Below, piece after piece: positions 34,221 through 44,764 of a stretch of 64,000 nucleotides of DNA. A program made the translations under genes and the position numbers. This stretch comes from Eustoma russellianum (lineage: Eukaryota; Streptophyta; Magnoliopsida; Gentianales; Gentianaceae). The stretch is taken from assembly GCA_036186865.1 (NCBI GenBank), contig AP025041.1, forward strand, positions 609,968-673,967, in the 5' to 3' direction. The number at the start of each line of letters is the position of its first letter. Position 1 is the first letter of the stretch. The notes below the pieces were generated by a model. The model did no database searches, had not been told where the DNA came from, and worked only from the letters and a program-made list of their open reading frames with translations.

Positions 34221-34511
34221 AGCTCCAGCTCCGTTTACGGGTTGATGGGGAGGAAGATGGGGAGGATGGGGAGGGAGGTCGATTGTGGGGGTGAGGGGGG
34301 TGTGGTGGGGTGGGGGGATTTTTTCTTTTTATTTTTGAATTATTTTTTATATAAACTTTTAAAAAATAAATGAAAATTGCTTTTATGACGTCAGCATGGA
34401 TGCCAGGTGTCTATTAACCTTATAAGTCTGGATGGCAAGTGTGTTTCATGAAACATTGGATGCTACTTAAAACTTGGTGGAAAAGAATGGATACCAGATG
34501 CAATTAACTCG
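34221..34511 (-). repeat. Right terminal inverted repeat of the Pack-MULE
   Basis: 291 bp, the reverse complement of 28271-28556 with scattered differences, followed by the TAGTTTTCA duplication at 34512-34520. Confidence 0.9.
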
Positions 34512-34581
34512 TAGTTTTCATTAAAAACCTCAATTTTATCTCACATTTTAGAGAACTAAATCTATACCAACACCGTATTGG

Positions 34582-34712
34582 ATGACACAAGACGATTTTG
34601 ATAAGACACAAGACGATTTTGATAATTGTTTTATGATATTCTGACTTTTGACACAAGGCGATTTTGATAATTGTTTTATGATATTCTGACTTTTGACACA
34701 AGACGCTTATGT
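34582..34712 (+). repeat. Short tandem repeat block (ACACAAGACGATTTTGATAA)
   Basis: The words ACACAAGACGATTTTGATAA and TTGTTTTATGATATTCTGAC recur in two to three imperfect head-to-tail copies of about 54 bp. No gene is seen in this stretch. Confidence 0.7.
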
Positions 34713-34889
34713 CAAAACCGTTTTGAACAATATGGTTTTGACATAATCGTCTTATGCCACACCGGTTGCCTGAATAAACCCCTCGTTTTCACTTCAAGTT
34801 TTTTTCTCATACTTCTAAAATGTAACGAAGTTCTGTCAGAATATACGCACAATATAAAACACACCTGAAGATAGACTCGAGCTTTTATC

Positions 34890-35280
34890 TGTTGTGAGTT
34901 ATTTATTTATTATAATTTGTTTGTCATTTAATTATTGTAATTTATGCATGTTAAGTAGTATTTAATTATTGTCAGTTAATTGTTTCTTTTGCATGAACAT
35001 ATAATAGTATTTAATTATTGTTGGTTACTTGTTTCGATTTCATTAAGTATATTAGTATTTAATTATTGTCAACTAATTGTTTCAATTGCATGAACGTATA
35101 TGGGTATTCAATTATTGTTATTTACTTGTATCAATTGCATGAACCTATATTAGTTTTAATTATTGTTATATACTTGTTTCAATTGTAAGAACGTATATTA
35201 GTATTTAATTATTGTTATTATTACTTGTTTTAATTGAATGAACGTGTAATTTGTTTAATTTAGGTTAATTATTTATTTTT
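34890..35280 (+). repeat. ~60-bp AT-rich tandem repeats
   Basis: About six diverged units containing TAGTATTTAATTATTGTTAG, then TTGTTTCAATTGCATGAACG. They sit directly before the plant-mobile-domain remnant and may belong to the same old transposon. Confidence 0.75.
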
Positions 35281-35329
35281 ATGTTATGCATTTATTTTTG
35301 TATTTCGTGTAATTATGTTAATTGCATAT

Positions 35330-36840
35330 ATAGATTTAGTGATGACGTCCATTGGTAGTTATAGCGGTGTTTTTCACGGGTTTAGGCCGGATGTAAGGGA
35401 TTTGTTAACGCTCCAAGGCGAGCATAGAATCTTCCATCTTAGGAGTAACACTAGGTACAACACGCTGGATGTGCTGAAGACAGTAGCCTTTTGCATGGAT
35501 CTGCAAGGCATACATAGAGTATGTGGAGATATAAAGATAGTTACAGTATAGTAATATTACAGTAGATCACGGTTTGACCACCGTATTTGTAGAGAGATGG
35601 CGATAGGAGACCCACTCCTTTCACACACCTTCTGCATGGGTCTAATCGTCCCTAATAGTTGCAAGGCGTACATAGAGTATATGGAGTTATGGAGATAGTT
35701 ATAGTGTAGTAAGGTTAAGGTAGATCACGGTTTGATCACCGTATTCGTAAAGAGGTGGCGATAGGAGACCCATTCCTTTCACACACCTTTAGGTGAGGCC
35801 ACTGATAGACTATAAGATATAGTAGTCCTATTTGGCCTTCGCATCGACGATGAGCCTTGACTTTGGAATATGATGGAATAAATCAAAATGGCTCACTAAA
35901 TTGGCTGCAATTCTATATTGTGAAATAGAAATTGATCGACACAGTTTGGCGCAATTTCATTATGGATCATTGAGAAACAACCTCTGTGTGTTTCTAACAC
36001 ATGGGTATGGTTGCGTACATTCGATCCTCCATATCACGCCATAGTCGAGAGCATCTAAGGCAATGAGGTAATGTTGTTGTTGTTGTTGTTGTATCGACTG
36101 TGAGCCTGTTACTAGCTAGGAGCCCCTGGTTACTGTAGTTCAATGCGTCCGTTATGCACTGCGTTGCTAGGATGAACTCTGGACATGACGAATATAAAGG
36201 ACAACCTGTATTATGGAAGAAGTTCATGGAGTGATTTACCGATGCGAGCCTATCAAAACATTCATCTGAAGAGTAGATTTAGAAGAATTCTAAGACGCAC
36301 ATCTTCTCCCTTCTGACGAGTTGATATGTGACAAATCCAGCAGAGATGTCAGTTGCTCTACCTATACATTCTTCACAACTTGTCCGATGAACGTAGATAT
36401 TCCTAAGACAGCGCCGTCCTCACGTGCTTGCATCATAATCTATACGAGGACTCATTTGTCATGACAAAAGGGCATCAGATTGCGGGACCATTACAGCTGA
36501 TGCCGTTCTGAATATGTGAGCGGTTTGCCATCTTCCGTCCTCGACACATTGGATGACAACTAGAGATGGTTGCTGATGGGCCTTGTGGAGACTGGTGGCT
36601 TAGCGAGCGCGGCTTTCCAAAGGTTTCCTAGCACACAATAGATGCTGCTTGCGATTAGCTCAACAGCCTAGCAGATGGATGATTTTTTGTGGGTGCCTTA
36701 CGGTCCTGACGTGCTGGCAACCTCGCTACCTACGCGCACTGAAGATGATCATTTGTTGAACGCTCATGCGCCACGGATACTGCGACACATTGTGGATCAT
36801 CACCTCTCTTGTAGAGTGATGCTATAAACGGATATTGCGA
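35330..36840 (+). pseudogene. Plant mobile domain (PMD) gene remnant
   Basis: Broken pieces of the aminotransferase-like plant mobile domain are readable in order: FRPDVRDLLTLQGEHRIFHL (about 35382), VDHGLTTVFVERW then a stop then ETHSFHTP (about 35563), the same block again as VDHGLITVFVKRW…ETHSFHTPLGEAT (about 35721), then SAVLTCLHHNLYED and KGHQIAGPLQLMPF (about 36415-36515), and FLWVPYGPDVLATSLPTRTE (about 36676-36735) with HIVDHHLS. Stops, frameshifts and a SINE (35857-36092) interrupt it. PMD proteins occur as host genes (MAIL/MAIN) and inside transposons; the decay here fits the latter. Confidence 0.8.
35857..36092 (+). repeat. SINE copy 3, near full length
   Basis: Runs from CTTTGGAATATGATGGAATA through TTGATCGACACAGTTTGGCG and AACCTCTGTGTGTTTCTAAC to AATGTTG with six TTG/GTT repeats at the 3' end. 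It is inserted in the PMD remnant. Confidence 0.88.
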
Positions 36841-36890
36841 CACATTGTGGATCATTACCTCTCTCATATAGTGATGCTATAAGAGATCAC
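36773..36890 (+). repeat. ~58-bp tandem duplication
   Basis: ACGGATACTGCGACACATTG with TGGATCATCACCTCTC is followed by ACGGATATTGCGACACATTG with TGGATCATTACCTCTC. This is a recent local duplication at the end of the PMD remnant. Confidence 0.75.
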
Positions 36891-38254
36891 TTTCCACTTA
36901 ATGGTACATACTTTCAAGTAAATGAGGTGTTTGCATATCATAAAACTAGTCTCAACCTCAGTGATATACCTAGAGAACATATGTGAAACTTAAGACGTCA
37001 AGCAGATTTAATTTGGAACTTCATATAACTGGTATTTAGTGGTCTGGTGCAACCGGAAATTTAATCATGCTTCTAGGCATGATTTGTTTGTGTGTGAGAA
37101 TATGATCGTACAATGATCGTAAGACTGAGTGAACAATAACATGCATTTGGTAAAGGGGTTGAATTTTTTCTGGAAGCATAAGTCAAATTTCTGTCTAATG
37201 ATACATTTTGCTGGTTGATGTTGATGTATATCTGATGTATGTTAATCTTATTTAATAGCAGAAAAGTGACAAAAAGCATTTTAATTGTCTACTAAAATTA
37301 TTGATTTACTTTTTTAAAAACAATTTTAATTTAACTGTAATATGTTTTTTAAATAATATTTACGTAATATTATGATGGTAAATAATTAATTATTAGGTTT
37401 GACAAAAATTACTCATTAATAAATAAAAATCTGTATTTCATATGCTTTATGCATACTTTTGGACCCTTAAAGTTCGAATAGTTGGCTTCATTTCCTAGAA
37501 AATAAAAGGGAGTTGATATGGGGTGTTAACGAACCGAGCTGAGCCAAATAACAGGTTTTCGATTTCGATTTTCTTTAGTTAAACAAACTGTTTGGCTCGA
37601 TTCGTTTACTGTAAACGAGCTTTAAAATTTTTTAGAATTCGGCTCGAAAACACTATAATTGTTTAAACGAGCAGCACAGTTCGCGAACAATTTGGCTCGT
37701 TTTAGTAAACGAACTTAATTAGGTGTTTGAAGTCGGCTCATTTAAATAAAATTAACAAACGAACTTAAATCAAATACGAATCCAGCTCGAGTTCGCTTAA
37801 ATGAATGACATGTTTATTAATGTGACAAAATTTTATATAGTAAGTAAAGAATGCATTTTCGTAGAAGATAAAAGGGAGTCACATATGTATGACAATGTTA
37901 CATATTTATTAACATGGCAGACTTTATAATAATTAACGAGTAACTATTATGTATTTATTAATTAGTAATATAAAATATGATTGACCTAGTTACAACCAGT
38001 AATGAAGTAAATTTTTGTCCATTTAATAGGTTTTCGATAGATTATTGTTTTAATTAATAGGGTACAATTAAATATTTCTTTATATGACGTTATTACAGCA
38101 AGCAGCATACATGACTGAAACTCCCAACCGTACAATTTATGTACAATTTCCCAACTATGGAATTTATGAGGCTCCAAATTTACGTCAATGCCCGAAAACG
38201 CTTGACGGCAAGCTTTTGTCAGCTACTGCTTCTGAAATCACTTGACCGTGCCGC
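36891..38254. other. Intergenic region upstream of vicilin
   Basis: AT-rich, no gene. About 37526-37800 is built of recurring GGCTCG / AAACGAGC / AACGAACTTAA words, a pattern common in old plant repeats, but no element boundary is clear. Confidence 0.45.
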
Positions 38255-38278
38255 CACGTGACCCCTCCCGCCTGCATG
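38255..38278 (+). promoter_or_regulatory. G-box plus RY element, vicilin promoter
   Basis: CACGTG at 38255-38260 (in GCCACGTGACC) and TGCATG, the reverse of an RY motif, at 38273-38278, followed by CTACGTGACT. They lie about 330-350 bp before the vicilin ATG. ABRE and RY together are the usual signature of seed storage gene control by bZIP and B3 factors. Confidence 0.7.
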
Positions 38279-38447
38279 TGCGACGCTACGTGACTTCATC
38301 GGAAAAGTCCAACACCATCATCTTCATCTTCACTCCTTTTGTTTTTGTCTTTTATATCAGAATACGCGGCGATCATCCTATCCTTCACTCACTTCTTTCA
38401 CTCCTATTCAGCTGACACATAACCTTCACACTTTGACACCCGTCTTT

Positions 38448-38472
38448 CATGCACAACTTAATATTACATGCA
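38448..38472 (+). promoter_or_regulatory. Twin RY elements, vicilin promoter
   Basis: CATGCA at 38448-38453 and again at 38467-38472, spaced 19 bp, 55-80 bp upstream of the TATA box. Confidence 0.75.
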
Positions 38473-38527
38473 CAGCTCCACTGCTTCATCCCTATCTTTT
38501 TGAGTCTTTTCTATCTACTGTCAAAAG

Positions 38528-38534
38528 TATATAA
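38528..38534 (+). promoter_or_regulatory. TATA box of the vicilin gene
   Basis: TATATAA 73-79 bp before the ATG, in AAAAGTATATAATCCCCC, placed correctly for a short leader. Confidence 0.7.
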
Positions 38535-38606
38535 TCCCCCTTCCTCTTGTTGTTATCTTCAACAGTTTTCCTTACGTTTTTACAGTATTACAAGAAAGAA
38601 AAAGAA

Positions 38607-41407
38607 ATGAGAAACATAGTTGCTTTACTGCTGTTTGTTCTTGCACTTGCTTTTGCTACGGTTGCTTTGGGTATAACTGACCCGGAGCTAAAGCAATGCA
38701 AGCACCAGTGCCAAGTTCAACAGCAATTTGGTGAGGCTCAAAAGCGAGAGTGCGTACAACAATGCGAGAGGTACCACCAAGAGAAGCAGAGGAGAGAGCG
38801 TGAGAGAGGTGGTGCAGGAGGACGTGATGATGAGTTCATGGATGTTGACAACCCTAGGGAGCCTGAGGAGAAGTATAGGGAATGCTTGCAACGATGTGAG
38901 AGGCGGCATGAGGGTGGGTCCCACCAAGAACGGTGCCGTCAGGATTGCGAGGTGCAACGTCGGCAAGCGGAACAAAGGAGGGAGCGTGAGCATGAAAGAG
39001 GTGAAGGAAGAGGGCGTGAGGAGCAAAGAAGAGAGGAAGATTGGAGGAGAGAGCACGAAAGAGGTGGTGGTCGCGGCCATGATGACAATCCTAGGTACGA
39101 GCTTCCTTGATTTTTATTATAACAACTTTTGTATGAAATACAAACTATCTTATTATAGTTTGCTCTAACCAATGATTTCAGCTTAAATTACTCATCAACT
39201 CTACACGGCACATAGAGTTACCCTAGCAGCATATAAGGGTAGTGGTAATAAGGGCAAGTACCTTGTTAAAGAGTGTCGATCATAATTTATAAGGGTGACT
39301 AAATAGACCATTTTAGGAAGTTTGCAATTACCACAGCGTTAATTTTTATGAAGAGAAGTTTACCGCTAATCAAGGCATATAATTTCTTGCGGCACATGTA
39401 AGGGGGGTTAACTCGTTAATCGTATTATAAGTTTAGGAAGTCAAGACTCTTTATTTCCTAGATAACGTGTAACATGATACTTTAGTTTGATGATATGTCG
39501 GAACGGAGGACTGAAGTTGACTTAGAATATCTCATGAATTCAGGGACCCTGAGGCGAAGTACGAAGAATGCTTGAGACGTTGCGGAATAACACGGGCAAG
39601 TCGGGAGCATTGCGAAAGCATATGTGAGAAACAACGCCGTGAGCGTGAGGGACGAGCAACAGGTGGAACTGATGTCAACCAATACGGCCGCGAGAGAGAG
39701 CAAGGAGAGGGAGAACAAGAAGAGGAATTCGAGACAGGTGTAAGAAACCCTTATGTCTTCGAGGATGAACACTTCACTACCATATTCCGCACCCAACATG
39801 GCAGAAAACGTACTATTCCTAGGTTTACAGAGAGGTCTAGACTTCTTAAAGGGATCGATAATTACCGCGTAGTTATACTAGAAGCTGAGCCTCAGACTTT
39901 CGTTCTGCCTAGCCACCTGGATGCTGATACCGTCTTCTTTGTTGCTCAAGGTATACATATGCCGATGTCTACTTGATATGCATGTGACAAATGTATTTTT
40001 TAAAATGACATATTTATTTAACAAGGGTTACTGGATGTTGACAGGTAGAGGTACTCTGAGCATGGTGAGATCGCAAAAGAGGGAGAGTTTCAATATTCGA
40101 CGAGGAGATATCATGGTGAAGCCTGCTGGTACAACTTGTTATGTCATCAATCGATCTAACAATGAAAGGTTGGTCGTGGTGCTGCTTCTCCGCCCTGTAA
40201 ACACGCCTGGTCAATTCGAGGTAATGGCCAAGCTTGAGATTGAAGTGATCCACGTGTGGTGGTTCCTTTCGTCGTATCAATGTACTTGATCCTTTTTTCC
40301 CCTCCTTGTTTGATTGCAGGGGTTTTATGGAGCTGGAGGTGAAGAGCCTGAGTCATTTTACAGAGCATTCAGTTCAGAAATCCTAGAAGCCGCATTCAAT
40401 GTTAGTTTATTGTGTTGGGGTAGATTACGGGCGTTAAATACTTCCCAAGTTTTTTTGTACTTTTATTTTTAACTAATTGTTTGAATGTGGTCGTGCTTTG
40501 TTTAGACAAGGAGAGACAGGTTCGAGAGGATATTTAGACAACAGAGGCAGGGAGCTATCGTAAAAGCTTCTGAAGAGCAGATTAGGGGCATGAGCCAACA
40601 CGAAGAGGGCGGGATCTGGCCGTTTGGAGGAGAACATAAAGGCACAATCAACATCTTCGAGCAACACCCGGTGCATTCCAACCAATATGGACAGCTCTTT
40701 GAAGTCGATGGCTCAAACTTTAGGCATTTGCAAGACCTCAATGTAGCTGTCGCTGTTGCCAACATCACCGAAGTAAGCCTCGTGTTTGTATCCATCAATG
40801 CTTGGGTATACCATGTTTGATATTAGCTTAGGTCTGCTAATCACATCAATAGTGGGCATTCCATGTTTGATAACCGGATGTGTGGATTGTATAGGGAAGT
40901 ATGTCGACAATCTTGTACAACTCCAGAGCGACGAAGATGGCCATAGTGGTAAATGGCGAAGGTCAATTTGAGATGGCATGTCCTCACTTGTCACAAGAAT
41001 CACAGGCAGAACGACAACAGGAAAGCCAGCGTGGACGGCAAGAACAACGTGGAGGCCCCGAAAGCGAGGTAAGGGGCAGAAGAAGGTACCAAAAGGTAAC
41101 TGCTCGACTGAGGCGAGGTGTTCTCGTGGTAATTCCAGCCGGTCATCCGTACGTGGTGGTAGCCTCACAGAACCAAAACTTGGAGATGGTTAGTTTCGAG
41201 GTTAACGCGAACAACAATGAGAGGTTTCCTCTTGCCGGTAGGACAAATGTGATGAACCAACTGGAGAGGCAAGCGAAGGAGCTGGCATTTGGTGTTTCGG
41301 CGAGGGAAGTTGACGAGGTGTTTAGGAGCCAAGAGGAGGATTTCTTCTTCAAGGGACCGGGTAGAATGCAGCGTCCGGGCCAGCATGAGGGCCGTGCTGA
41401 TGAGTAA
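38607..41407 (+). CDS. 7S vicilin-like storage globulin with cysteine modules
   Basis: Six exons: 38607-39094, 39544-39950, 40045-40220, 40320-40400, 40506-40772, 40895-41407, all GT-AG and in phase, 643 aa. A hydrophobic signal peptide (residues 1-22) directs it to the secretory path and protein storage vacuoles. Residues 31-190 carry three paired-cysteine modules (C31xxxC35…C49xxxC53; C93xxxC97…C110xxxC114; C172xxxC176…C186xxxC190) in Arg/Glu-rich sequence, the pattern of vicilin-like antimicrobial peptides such as Macadamia MiAMP2. Two cupin barrels follow, from NPYVFEDEHFTTIF at about 231 and from TINIFEQHPVHSN near 430. It is a seed nitrogen store. A uORF-free short leader, RY and ABRE motifs point to embryo expression. 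The gene looks intact. Confidence 0.95.
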
Positions 41408-41568
41408 AAGCTTCGTCTTCTGCGGGCTGTAGCCGCTGAGTGTAGCGGAAGGAAAGTGTGCGGGAGGTTTTGTAACTATAACTATGTACATTACGTGTTT
41501 GCTTAAATGCGAGCAAGAGGTGTAGCCGGAGGCACTTGTAGTGGTGAGTGTGTACCTCGTCTAACTTG

Positions 41569-41574
41569 AATAAA
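41569..41574 (+). terminator. Polyadenylation signal of the vicilin gene
   Basis: AATAAA about 160 bp after the stop codon, in CTTGAATAAAACGG. Confidence 0.6.
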
Positions 41575-41599
41575 ACGGCTTTGCTACATTTGGAGCTTT

Positions 41600-42189
41600 C
41601 AGTGATCTCGGTTCTACTCACTTTGGCTCGTCTTTATTTGACTTGAGAGTAAACTTGAACTGTGTCAAAAATGAAACCAAGACAACAATATATGCTTCGG
41701 GACAGAGGGGCATATTCCTTCCATAACTTCATGAAAATCATGAAGTGTAGTGGGAGATATTTATGTTGGGGGTGAGATAAGTTTTGAGTTTTGCGTTTTA
41801 GGTTTTGGGTGTCTGGGTTTTGTGTTTTTTGGATTTGGATTTTAAAGTGTCAAAATCTAAATCTAAACACCGTATGTTTTTTCTATCCGTGTTTTAGGTT
41901 TTCAGGTTTTGTATCCTTTTTTTTTTTTTTTTTTTTTTTGTGTTTCAGGTTTTTAGTGTGTTTTTGGATTCGAGTTTTAACCTGTCAAATTTGAACACGG
42001 TCCGTTTTCTTTAAAGGTTCGGAAATACCTTTCTTTTGGGGGTTCGGGTATAGTTATTAAACTTGAACATTTCAGGTCTGTGCGTTATTGTTTAAGATTT
42101 ATTCAGATTTACCTGTGAATTTACTAAACTGATATGTGTGTGTGTCTTTGAGAAAAATACGTAGTGCGTGACAAGTTAAAAAAGTTATG
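41600..42189. other. Vicilin 3' flank, T/G-rich sequence
   Basis: Contains a long T-run near 41920 and loosely repeated TTTTGGATTTGGATTTTAAA/GTGTTTTAGGTTTTCAGG phrases. No gene is seen. Confidence 0.45.
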
Positions 42190-42330
42190 CATGTGTACTA
42201 ATCTCACGTGTTTGCGCATGGTCGGAGAAAGGGACGGATTGCTTCGTGATTTATATACGCAGCCTTGTCTTTCTGCAGTAGACTGTTTTCGCGGCTCGAA
42301 CCTATAACTTTAAGATCACAAAAAACAATT
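42190..42330 (-). repeat. Au-type SINE remnant
   Basis: On the minus strand it reads ATAGGTTCGAGCCGCGAAAA then CAGTCTACTGCAGAAAGACA then AGGCTGCGTATATAAATCAC. This is a diverged Au-family SINE body (GGTTCGAGCC box B, GAAACAGCCTCTTGCAGAAA, GGCTGCGTAC). The head is missing. Confidence 0.72.
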
Positions 42331-43050
42331 TTATCAGTTGGTCTAAGATTCGCCTTGAGCCCGTGATAAACTAACCAACGTCTAATAGATGAACTTTTAA
42401 GAAGTGAGTCCATGAAGGAAAAGGCGTGGCATGAAAGTGATGGAGTTGCTCATAGATCCGCAACCTTGTTGGAGATAAGGGCCAAGCAGAATATATTCTC
42501 TCTGAAACTATATATATAAAACACAAGAACTGAACTTTATAGAATCGTAATAAAGGTTGACTCTAGGCTTAAGCTGAGTCATGCTGAAGGTAAACTCTAA
42601 GCTTTATCAACATATTGAATCCAATTAATCCAGAGCTGCATTGCAAGCGCACATTTTAACCGGTCAACTCGGTGACTCTAGACCCATGACGGTCAACCCA
42701 TATATCAATTATAGGCCATCAACTGGTAAAACAGAGGGTCAAAACATTACCCATTTTATTTTATAAACAAAAGGATTTAATTTTCTAATAAAATAATAAA
42801 AATAATAATTTTGCTCATTCTATTAAATTATTTAGGACTTCGGACCATTTCATATGTGTCATTTGGGTTGGTCAACGCATGACCTTTTACCATGTTTTCC
42901 TTTCCCCAGACGTAAACCCTTCTGTGTGTGACTAAATAAAATTGAAATTTCCACGCCCGCTGTTATGTTTTCTTTCCACTATAAATATGGACATTATCTA
43001 ATATAAAAGTTTAATTGTTTTTTTCTCTTTTTTCTTTTTTACCACACAAA
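42331..43050. other. AT-rich intergenic region, nothing recognised
   Basis: No coding or RNA feature is visible in this stretch. Confidence 0.45.
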
Positions 43051-43100
43051 AGAAGTAATTTATATACAAAATAACGATAGTATTTGTAAAAACAATTATA
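43051..43100 (+). repeat. 50-bp direct repeat, left copy
   Basis: AGAAGTAATTTATATACAAA through AACAATTATA, matching 44715-44764 with two differences. The pair brackets the plastid rRNA fragment and the LRX fragment. Confidence 0.85.
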
Positions 43101-43519
43101 TCATATCAATGAACACATTAAAAGTATTAAAAAATACCATATTACATATTTATATTTTTTATATGGATTATTTATTATGTCATCAATTTAAATGAAGCAT
43201 TCACCATGATCACGAAAACATCATGACCGAACCAAGCACAACTGTGTGCCGTAAAAGGATGGTGGGAAAATAACGAAAGACGAAAAACCGTTTGGATTCT
43301 GTTCATATGAATTGGCACCCGATACAATACGTGAGAAACACGAGGTGCATTAGGCTGCATTGATTTGCTTAGCTCTAATGTATTTGTAAAGTATATTTTT
43401 AGAGGACATCGTATATAACAAAGGACAAAAAATTTCACAATTTAAACTGTACTTAGCTCACGTATGGTTTTAATGGACCAACAGCCCAACCTTTGAAACA
43501 TATTACAGCTCCAGGTGTT

Positions 43520-43942
43520 CAAGAGCGGACATCGAGGTGTCAAACCTTTCAGTCGATGTAAGCTCTTGAGAAAGATCAATCTGTTGTCAATAGAGTAACT
43601 TTTATTTGTTGAGCGACGGCCACAGTACTAGGTGGCCGAAGAGCCGACATCGAGGTGTCAAACCTTCAGTCGATGTGAGCTCTTGGGGAAGGTCACCATG
43701 TTGTCCCTAGAGTAACTTTTATTCGTTGAGCAACGATCCTTCCACTCGACACCGCTGGATCAATAAGGCCGACTTTTGTCCCTGCTCGATGGATGGGTCT
43801 TGCAGTCAAGCTCTCTTCTGTTTTTGCACTCGAGGGCCAATCTCAATTCGGTCCGAAAAAACCTTTGCATGTTTCCGTTACTTTTTGGGAGGGCTATGTC
43901 ACATAAAAACTGTCTACCTGAAACTGTCCTTTGACCCGTAGT
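43520..43942 (-). pseudogene. Plastid 23S rRNA fragment in nuclear DNA (NUPT)
   Basis: The minus strand matches domain V of chloroplast 23S rRNA. On the plus strand this reads GAGCCGACATCGAGGTGTCA, TCCCTAGAGTAACTTTTATT, GTCCCTGCTCGATGGATGGG, TGCACTCGAGGGCCAATCTC and AACTGTCTACCTGAAACTGT. Many changes are C to T or G to A, as expected of methylated, decaying organelle DNA. The first ~100 bp of the segment is present twice (43521-43620 and 43639-43738), the two copies differing at about ten sites. It is not a functional rRNA gene. A mitochondrial source is less likely because of the plastid-specific wording of the TTTGCACTCGAGGGCC region. Confidence 0.88.
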
Positions 43943-44159
43943 TTCTGACACAAAGTTAGAATTTTAACTCTTTCCGAATCACTCTGATAATAATTTCCAA
44001 TCATGAGTAAATGACAATTTCATCCTTTATTAATTTTTCATTCATCTGCATCTTCATTTTTTTCTTCTCTAACATCACCACTATCCCATACCCTAGCGAT
44101 ACTGGATATAATTGTTATTGTTCAACATCACCACTATACCACCTTCATGGTCCACCACC

Positions 44160-44632
44160 TCTCATTCAGTTAGAGAAGACAAATATTGGAAATAATCTGT
44201 GACTATTCCGGCAAATCTGTTAGAATTTAAATGAAGAAAAAACAAATTAGTTAATTCAGCAAGTTCTTGAACAAGAATGCCTTCAAGATTTGCATGGATA
44301 AGATCTATGTCAGTGACAACAAGCTCCGTCGGGTTCCCCATAAAATCTTGATTTTCCGAGCAAAATACTCGTGTGTAATTACACATATTTGGCCCGACCC
44401 ATGTCTTTACAATACCCATCGGGTCGTTTGTAAATGCTGGTTTCCATGTTTGAAGAGCAGAGTAAGCTGCGTTGAGCTTGGATTTTGAAGCTTATTCAGA
44501 AGGAGCTGGAGTGTTTGTTCCGGCACCAATATATACGCCGCCGCCTATGTCAACGCCTAGAGCCCCAACACCCGGCGGAGTGCGAATGAGAATTTGGAGT
44601 AAAAGCAAAGGTGGAATCAAAGGGATGAGCAT
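44160..44632 (-). pseudogene. Leucine-rich-repeat extensin (LRX) N-terminal fragment
   Basis: Minus-strand frame from about 44632: a hydrophobic start, VDIGGGVYIGAGTNTPAPSE, a stop codon, then LNAAYSALQTWKPAFTNDP, KTWVGPNMCNYTRVFCSEN, IDLIHANLEGILVQELAELT and LFFLHLNSNRFAG. This is the signal-to-LRR part of LRX cell-wall proteins (…WVGPxVCxYxGVFC…). It ends abruptly after two LRRs at SSLTE, and the Pro-rich extensin half is missing. Short inverted similarity flanks it ('aaatgacaattt' near 44020 and its complement near 44835), suggesting carriage by a transposon. Confidence 0.85.
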
Positions 44633-44714
44633 TTTCGGAGAGGGGGATGGGCATGTGATGGAATTTTGTGGGAATGTGAAAAGGTGATAAGGTTGTTGGC
44701 AGCATTGATGTGTA

Positions 44715-44764
44715 AGAAGTAATTTATCTACAAAATAACTATAGTATTTGTAAAAACAATTATA
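44715..44764 (+). repeat. 50-bp direct repeat, right copy
   Basis: Matches 43051-43100 at 48 of 50 positions. Confidence 0.85.

Larger units (their letters stand above)
28271..34511. mobile_element. Pack-MULE (Mutator-like element with captured gene)
   Basis: Long inverted repeats at 28271-28556 and 34221-34511 begin GATTTAATTGCACCTGGTAT (left) and, reverse complemented, GAGTTAATTGCATCTGGTAT (right). The 9 bases TAGTTTTCA lie outside both ends (28262-28270 and 34512-34520), the target-duplication length of Mutator elements. Without the inserted copia element (about 4.8 kb) the unit is about 1.44 kb. Its inside is part of a host plastid-protein gene and no transposase is visible, so it is non-autonomous and would need a MULE transposase from elsewhere. 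The repeat ends (G(A/G)GTTAATTGCA) look like plant MULE termini. Right-end base choice is uncertain by one base. Confidence 0.88.

Noticed and set aside
34890..35280. CRISPR-like array because of regular ~60-bp repeats
   Set aside because: The repeats are diverged, AT-rich head-to-tail units without unique spacers, in a plant nuclear genome.
38688..39172. Long open frames antisense and out of frame to vicilin exon 1
   Set aside because: They are shadows of the Arg/Glu-rich coding sequence; the spliced vicilin frame explains the region.
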